In this document: positions 12,590-12,741 of the stretch, one piece after another
Layout: the number at the start of each line of letters is the position of its first letter
Position numbering within the stretch: position 1 is the first letter of the stretch
Assembly: GCA_031272575.1 (NCBI GenBank)
Contig: JAISTO010000190.1
Location: 1-12,741, forward strand
DNA: 12,741 nucleotides
Direction of reading: 5' to 3'
Origin: Treponema sp.
GTDB taxonomy: Bacteria > Spirochaetota > Spirochaetia > Treponematales > Breznakiellaceae
Notes under the pieces: generated by a model
The model's input: only the letters and a program-made list of their open reading frames with translations
What the model was told of the DNA's origin: nothing
Databases searched by the model: none
Translations under genes and position numbers: made by a program

Positions 12590-12665
12590 GAGCCTGTTCA
12601 AAAACTATATCGACAGTGCGCAAGGCAACACAGTTGCCTTTAGCGCACGGTTTTTGAACAGGCTC
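12590..12665. repeat. Nested long inverted repeat (REP/MITE-like)
   Basis: An outer 16-bp perfect stem (12590-12605 with 12650-12665) encloses a second hairpin: GTGCGC (12616-12621) with GCGCAC (12643-12648), and AAGGCAAC (12622-12629) with GTTGCCTT (12633-12640). The outer arm shares 16 identical bases with the hairpin in front of batC (7131-7146 and 12591-12606). It has no coding potential. It looks like an intergenic palindromic element that carries a second hairpin in its loop. Confidence 0.7.
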
Positions 12666-12667
12666 TT

Positions 12668-12708
12668 GCAGTTTTTCGCGCCAAAGGCGCTACAAAACTG
12701 CGTTTTTT
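12668..12708 (+). terminator. Hairpin with T-tract, likely operon terminator
   Basis: GCAGTTTT (12668-12675) pairs with AAAACTGC (12694-12701), and inside it GCGCC (12678-12682) pairs with GGCGC (12686-12690) around AAA. Six Ts follow (12703-12708). It lies about 130 bases after the DUF4340 stop and is the best intrinsic-terminator candidate for the operon. It may also be part of the repeat cluster. Confidence 0.5.
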
Positions 12709-12717
12709 AAGGTAGAA

Positions 12718-12741
12718 GTTCAAAAACTGAAGTTTTTGAAC
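12718..12741. repeat. 24-base inverted repeat, copy of the pre-batC hairpin
   Basis: Two perfect 11-base arms (GTTCAAAAACT and its complement) are separated by GA. The sequence is the exact reverse complement of 7136-7159. It runs to the last base of the window, so a longer stem may continue beyond it. Confidence 0.7.

Noticed and set aside
12590..12741. Insertion sequence ends
   Set aside because: There are inverted repeats but no transposase frame between them and no visible target duplication. A non-coding palindromic repeat fits better.

Overview
The window looks like chromosomal DNA of a high-GC spirochaete, most likely a Treponema or a close relative. The main evidence is a gene at the left end that matches CfpA, the cytoplasmic filament protein known from treponemes. 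The host-like genes, the even codon use and the GC-rich coding with AT-rich gaps give no sign of phage or plasmid. The assignment rests on recalled family sequences, not on a search.

Layout. Positions 1-264 hold no gene. They contain a dispersed-looking repeat, two G-runs, a 21-bp inverted repeat and the terminator of cfpA. cfpA (minus strand, 265-2325) is divergent from carA (plus strand, 2510-3649). carA ends 13 bases inside the end of a group-2 sigma-70-type factor gene (minus strand, 3637-4494). A divergent regulatory gap of about 220 bp separates that gene from a small unrecognised gene (4718-4975). The small gene converges, with a 7-base overlap, on a two-gene minus-strand unit: a BatC-like TPR lipoprotein (6504-7121), then a protein that seems to join BatD-like and BatE-like parts (4969-6558). 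A 57-bp gap with a strong hairpin and a shared palindromic -10 box separates these from a HAD phosphatase gene (7179-7874).

The right part is one tight plus-strand operon, driven by a near-consensus promoter whose -35 box overlaps the HAD stop codon. It encodes an extremely acidic 81-residue protein (7950-8195), an ABC ATPase (8211-9185), an ABC-2 type permease (9182-9934), a GldG-family membrane protein (9943-11547) and a DUF4340 protein (11537-12535). The last four form a typical GldA/F/G-DUF4340 type ABC system of unknown substrate. The acidic protein in front is the unusual part. The window ends in about 150 bp of nested inverted repeats, one of which is an exact 24-base match to the hairpin in front of the Bat genes.

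Main points of interest: the polyacidic first cistron of the ABC operon; the fused BatD/BatE-like protein in a Bat unit without its vWA genes; three plus-strand genes (carA, the 85-residue gene, HAD) with a -10 box right next to the ATG and no Shine-Dalgarno sequence, suggesting leaderless mRNAs; and a terminator-like hairpin two bases upstream of the BatC-like start codon.
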